From the NCBI GenBank assembly GCA_964291445.2, contig OZ219862.1, positions 124,001 through 188,000 of the forward strand: 64,000 bases of DNA. The letters are read 5' to 3'. Shown here piece by piece: positions 60,583 to 64,000 of the stretch. The first letter of the stretch is position 1; each line of letters starts with the position of its first letter. The translations under genes were made by a program, and so were the position numbers. This DNA comes from JAPOXR01 sp964291445 (GTDB taxonomy: Bacteria > Pseudomonadota > Alphaproteobacteria > Rhodobacterales > Rhodobacteraceae). The notes under the pieces were generated by a model. The model was not told the DNA's origin. It worked only from the letters and a program-made list of their open reading frames with translations, and made no database searches.

Positions 60583-62721
60583 TTGCGGTTGGCACTGAAG
60601 CTCCTGGTGCTGTTGCACCTTGTTTCCGCGGCGGTTGCGCAGGATCGGGCATCCATTGTTGCCGACGAGATGATCTACTCCGATTCCACCGGCGAGTTTG
60701 CCGCCATCGGCAATGTCGAGGTCTATTTCGAGGGCTCGGTCCTGCATACCGACCGGCTGGATGTTGCCGGCGATACCATCACCTTCAGCACCCCTTCCAC
60801 CTTCGTCGATGCGCAGGGCAATCCGGGCAGCTCGGAATCGGGAGAGATTGACAAGCGATTCCGCAACGGCGTCCTCTACGGCGTTCGAATGCTGTTGGCC
60901 GACCAGCTCTACCTGGCCGGCTCGCAACTGAAACTGGAGGATGGACGGTATTCGAGGATCAGGAATGCGGTGGTGACCACCTGCAGCATTTGCGAGGCTG
61001 GCGAGAATCCGGATTGGCATTTCCGGGCGCGACAGCTGGTCCATGACCGGGCGGAGCGGCAAATCTACATGCGCGACGTGGATTTCGTTCTTGGCAAGAC
61101 CGCCCTGGCCCGCCTGCCCTCGCTGCGGGTTCCCGACCCGACCGTCGAACGCATGAGCGGGTTCCTGATGCCGATCGTGAAATATTCGTCGGAAAAGGGT
61201 GTCCGGGTCAGGACGCCGTATTTTCATACATTGGGCAAGCATGCCGACATGACGCTGACACCGGGGGCAACCAGCAAGGGCCAACTCAGCTTCGGGGTCG
61301 AATATCGCCGCCTGTACAGTGCCGGCGGGTTGACCGCCGAGGGGTTGGTCGTCACTGACAGGAAGCACGAGGAGAATGTCCGCGGACATGTTGCCCTGTC
61401 AGGGGATTGGGAATTCGGACAGGGCTACCTGATTGACTTTTCCCTCGAGGATGTGACCGACCCGACCGTCCTCTCCGATCATGACGTGACGGATGATTCG
61501 GAGATCACCAGTTCGGTCATGATCAGCCGCCGGGAGGCCCGGGGTTATGGCGAAGCCCGGACCCGCTATATCGAGCGGTTTGACGATGAGGAGCGCACGC
61601 TGCCGCGGATGATCCACGAATTCGGTTGGCAGCGACGTTTCTCGCCTTCGGCATCCGCCGGCTCCTTCGGCCTGAATATCGAGGCGCTGTCGGTGCAACG
61701 ACATGCCACGACCGGCCCGCACGCTCGGGACGTGTCCAGGGGCTCGGTTGATCTCGACTGGATGAACAGCTGGCTGCTCGATGGCGGGATGATCCTGTCG
61801 ACGACGGCGCTGGTCCAGTTCGACCACTACCGGGTCAGGCAGGATGAGGGGTTTTTTCGCAACAAGAGCCTGAATCTCCTGCCGGGTGCCGACTATTCCC
61901 GAACCGCGAACCGGTCTTCCCGGTCAATTGCCGCCGAGCTGCGCTGGCCGTTCGAGAAGGTGGGCGGCGACGGCTACCAGGTCATCGAACCTTTTGCCCA
62001 ACTGGTGTGGTCGCCGACCCGGGATGACGGGGAAATCCCCGACGAAGACGGCATGTACGTGGAGTTTGACGAGACGAATTTGCGATCCCTGGACCGGTTT
62101 CCGGGACGTGACCGCAACGAGCAGGGAACCCGGTTGAATTTGGGGGTCAGGCATTCGGGTCGTCTGGCCAGCGGAGCCGGTTTCGACTGGATGGTCGGCG
62201 GAATTGTCCGCAACCGCGAAAACCGGCAGTTTTCCCGGGCCAGCGGGCTTTCCGGCAAGCGGTCCGACCTGGTGGCGGCAGGGATGCTGGAACTCGGCGG
62301 CGGGCTGACGATCAACCAGCGGGCGGTGCTCGATTCCGGGATGGATGTCAGCAAGGCCGAGTCGCTGATTCGCTTCGACAGCGAGGACATGCATGCGACT
62401 CTGGGCTATTCGCGGCTGCTGAAGGACGAAAGCAAGGGCATGACCAATGACGTGGAGTCGGTGCTGGTTTCGGGGGAACAGTCGCTGGACGATGACTGGT
62501 GGGTCATCGGCGAGTTGCAATATGATCTGAACCGGGAGGGAGACAACAATGCGGGGTTGCAGCTTTCCCGTCGCAGCCGGTGCCTGCTGGTAACATTCGG
62601 CCTTGATCGGACTCTGAAGACGGCAACCGCGCCCAGGGCAAAAACCAAGCTGGAATTCAACCTGTCATTGTTGGGCTTGATGAATGACGGCGATAGTGCC
62701 AAATCGGGCTGCAACTCGTGA
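60583..62721 (+). CDS. lptD: LPS-assembly protein LptD
   Basis: Outer-membrane translocon for lipopolysaccharide, 712 residues, starting at TTG. Signal peptide MRLALKLLVLLHLVSAAVAQ. N-terminal OstA/LptA-like jellyroll (DEMIYSDSTGEFAAIGNVEV; LHTDRLDVAGDTITF), then the barrel with AVVTTCSICEAGENPDWHFR (conserved cysteines), RARQLVHDRAERQIYMRDV and LGKTALARLPSLRVPDPTVE. The C-terminus ends GDSAKSGCNS, with a further cysteine for the disulfides between domains. It is the third gene of lptF-lptG-lptD-surA-pdxA. Confidence 0.93.
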   Translation: MRLALKLLVLLHLVSAAVAQDRASIVADEMIYSDSTGEFAAIGNVEVYFEGSVLHTDRLDVAGDTITFSTPSTFVDAQGNPGSSESGEIDKRFRNGVLYGVRMLLADQLYLAGSQLKLEDGRYSRIRNAVVTTCSICEAGENPDWHFRARQLVHDRAERQIYMRDVDFVLGKTALARLPSLRVPDPTVERMSGFLMPIVKYSSEKGVRVRTPYFHTLGKHADMTLTPGATSKGQLSFGVEYRRLYSAGGLTAEGLVVTDRKHEENVRGHVALSGDWEFGQGYLIDFSLEDVTDPTVLSDHDVTDDSEITSSVMISRREARGYGEARTRYIERFDDEERTLPRMIHEFGWQRRFSPSASAGSFGLNIEALSVQRHATTGPHARDVSRGSVDLDWMNSWLLDGGMILSTTALVQFDHYRVRQDEGFFRNKSLNLLPGADYSRTANRSSRSIAAELRWPFEKVGGDGYQVIEPFAQLVWSPTRDDGEIPDEDGMYVEFDETNLRSLDRFPGRDRNEQGTRLNLGVRHSGRLASGAGFDWMVGGIVRNRENRQFSRASGLSGKRSDLVAAGMLELGGGLTINQRAVLDSGMDVSKAESLIRFDSEDMHATLGYSRLLKDESKGMTNDVESVLVSGEQSLDDDWWVIGELQYDLNREGDNNAGLQLSRRSRCLLVTFGLDRTLKTATAPRAKTKLEFNLSLLGLMNDGDSAKSGCNS

Positions 62722-62740
62722 TTTCAGCGGACTGGATTCA

Positions 62741-63958
62741 ATGATCCCACATGTCAGGCAGGCGGCATGCGTCGCCCTTCTCATCATGCTTCCGGCGCTC
62801 GCATCTGGCGGGCCTTTCAGCACGGCCATCAGCGTCAACGGGTCGGTGATCAGCAATTACGACATCGAGCAGCGAATGCGGATGCTGCGGGTCCTGGGCA
62901 TAGACGGCAATTTGCGGGGCAAGGCGGAGGATGCGCTGGTCAATGACCGGCTGTACCTGCAAGAGGCCGAAAGGCTGGGCATTGCGGCCGGACCATTGCT
63001 GGTCGAGGATGGGCTTGCCGAATATGCAAGTCGGCTCCAGATGACGCCGGAACAGTTCTTCGGCCATCTCGGCGCCGCCGGCGTGAACAGGGACACCGTT
63101 GTCGAGTTCATCCGGGCCGGCGTGACCTGGCGAGAAGTGGTAAGCGCCAGGTTCGGACGGGTCGCCCGCGAGGTGACCGATGACGAGATCGACCAGGCGC
63201 TGGCGCTTCGGGGCACTGCCCAGAGTGAACAGGTACTGCTGTCCGAAATTGTCATGCAGTTCAGGCCGGCGACACGGGACCGCATCGTCGGCATCGCCGA
63301 CACCATCGTGCGGACGGTCAGATCGTCAGGCGGGTTCGCCGAAGCCGCCCGCTCGCTATCGGATGCCCCCAGCGCCCAACAGGGCGGCGCCATTGGCTGG
63401 GTCGCCTTCGACAATATCGACAGCAATACCAGGGGCCGCCTGCAGCGGGCAGCCAATGGCACCGCGGTCGGCCCGTTCATATCCGGGAATTCGGTCACCG
63501 TCCTGTTCAAGCGGGACACGCGGCAGGTGGAGATCCAGCAACGGGGATGGTTTGCCGATGATTACGCCACGCTCAGGGTGTATGGCAGCGGCAGTCAATC
63601 GGCCCGCGGCGTGGCCGAGGCCATCCGGGCGAGGCTGGATACCTGCAATGACCTGCTGGCAGAGTCGCGGCGCTTCCCGAAGGGAAGCCATTTCCGCATG
63701 ACATCGGCACCGGAGGAGACGGTCGAGAATCTGCGAGAACCCCTGGGCAGGCTGGATGCCGGCGAGACGACAATTATCGGCTCGGCGAGTGCCAGCGCCG
63801 ATACCGTGGTGATCCTGATGCTGTGCGATCGCAAATCGGGAATTGATCCGGAGTCGCGGCAGGCGGTTCTTGGCAGCCTGCGAAACGAGAAGGCGGAGGA
63901 TCTGTCGCAGAAGCTGCTCTCCAACCTGCGGGCAGCCGCCATCATCAAGAGATATTGA
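62741..63958 (+). CDS. surA: SurA-type periplasmic chaperone / peptidyl-prolyl isomerase
   Basis: Periplasmic chaperone for outer-membrane proteins, 405 residues from ATG 62741. Signal peptide AACVALLIMLPALASGG. The SurA N-terminal domain reads TAISVNGSVISNYDIEQRMR then AEDALVNDRLYLQEAERLGI. One parvulin domain follows at about residues 160-260 (QVLLSEIVMQFRPATRDRIV; ARSLSDAPSAQQGGAIGWVA). The second parvulin domain of E. coli SurA is absent or degenerate; single-domain forms are common in alphaproteobacteria. The frame is open to 62684, inside lptD. The TGA overlaps the pdxA TTG. Confidence 0.9.
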   Translation: MIPHVRQAACVALLIMLPALASGGPFSTAISVNGSVISNYDIEQRMRMLRVLGIDGNLRGKAEDALVNDRLYLQEAERLGIAAGPLLVEDGLAEYASRLQMTPEQFFGHLGAAGVNRDTVVEFIRAGVTWREVVSARFGRVAREVTDDEIDQALALRGTAQSEQVLLSEIVMQFRPATRDRIVGIADTIVRTVRSSGGFAEAARSLSDAPSAQQGGAIGWVAFDNIDSNTRGRLQRAANGTAVGPFISGNSVTVLFKRDTRQVEIQQRGWFADDYATLRVYGSGSQSARGVAEAIRARLDTCNDLLAESRRFPKGSHFRMTSAPEETVENLREPLGRLDAGETTIIGSASASADTVVILMLCDRKSGIDPESRQAVLGSLRNEKAEDLSQKLLSNLRAAAIIKRY

Positions 63959-64000
63959 ACAGAGCGGTTGCACTGACTGCCGGCGAACCGGCCGGCATTG
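63955..64000 (+). CDS. pdxA: 4-hydroxythreonine-4-phosphate dehydrogenase PdxA, N-terminus only
   Basis: The last 46 bases read, from a TTG at 63955, MNRAVALTAGEPAGI, the start of PdxA (vitamin B6 synthesis), whose usual N-terminus is LTPGEPAGIGPE-like. The Pro is Ala here. The TTG overlaps the surA stop (TTGA). The order surA-pdxA is widely conserved. The call rests on 15 residues plus position. It would supply the B6 pathway that ends at pdxH at 41249-41884. Confidence 0.72.
   Translation, partial: MNRAVALTAGEPAGI

Overview
This window looks like an alphaproteobacterial chromosome, most like Rhodospirillales or a related marine lineage. Indicators are the ntrB-ntrC-ntrY-ntrX block, a fused ispDF, a class II (B12-dependent) ribonucleotide reductase as the only RNR in view, a DUF1476 gene (the alphaproteobacterial F1-ATPase zeta inhibitor), bpt, DUF2852, a double cold-shock-domain gene followed by DUF192 and tRNA-Pro, and lptF-lptG-lptD-surA-pdxA. 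The assignment rests on gene content and order, not on a phylogeny.

Layout. 0-8.5 kb: nitrogen regulation (ntrX partial, ntrY, ntrC, ntrB on the minus strand), divergent ispDF-pgpA, then an ammonium transporter. 8.8-12.2 kb: a pyrrolysine-free MttB-family methyltransferase and guaA. 12.2-15.5 kb: an insertion-sequence graveyard with an apparently clipped secreted protein, an ISNCY-type transposase relic and an IS66 relic. 15.7-20.8 kb: EamA transporter, P-loop protein, metA, TetR regulator, DUF2852 and bpt. 20.8-25.3 kb: a TRAP transporter with an oversized DctM. 25.7-28 kb: ilvBN. 28.6-35.2 kb: accessory region with a desaturase-like membrane enzyme, a PrlF-YhaV toxin-antitoxin pair, a decayed serine recombinase with repeats, and a sugar ABC importer. 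36-51.9 kb: housekeeping genes (nrdJ, tRNA-Pro, DUF192, CSD protein, pdxH, fabI, gpt, purB, DUF1476, purC, a corrinoid/homocysteine methyl-transfer cluster, sufE, lipoprotein, rnd, dtd). 52-64 kb: tRNA-Asn, MBL hydrolase, EnvZ-like kinase overlapping a CAU tRNA, ndk, holC-pepA, and the lptF-lptG-lptD-surA-pdxA operon.

Themes. Cobalamin chemistry recurs: B12-dependent RNR, an MttB homologue, and a corrinoid protein + homocysteine methyltransferase + DUF1638 set that resembles a split methionine synthase. metA carries the acetyl-CoA-type residue, so two steps of methionine synthesis are present. Start-codon use is unusually relaxed: many GTG and TTG starts, and two genes (double CSD and lptF) whose conserved N-termini can only be reached from ATT and ATA codons that lie behind good ribosome-binding sites. 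NtrC lacks the GAFTGA loop needed for sigma-54 contact. I found no CRISPR array, prophage or clear defence island. The less explained parts are the non-AUG starts, the NtrC deletion, the enlarged TRAP permease and the repeats ahead of the EnvZ-like kinase.
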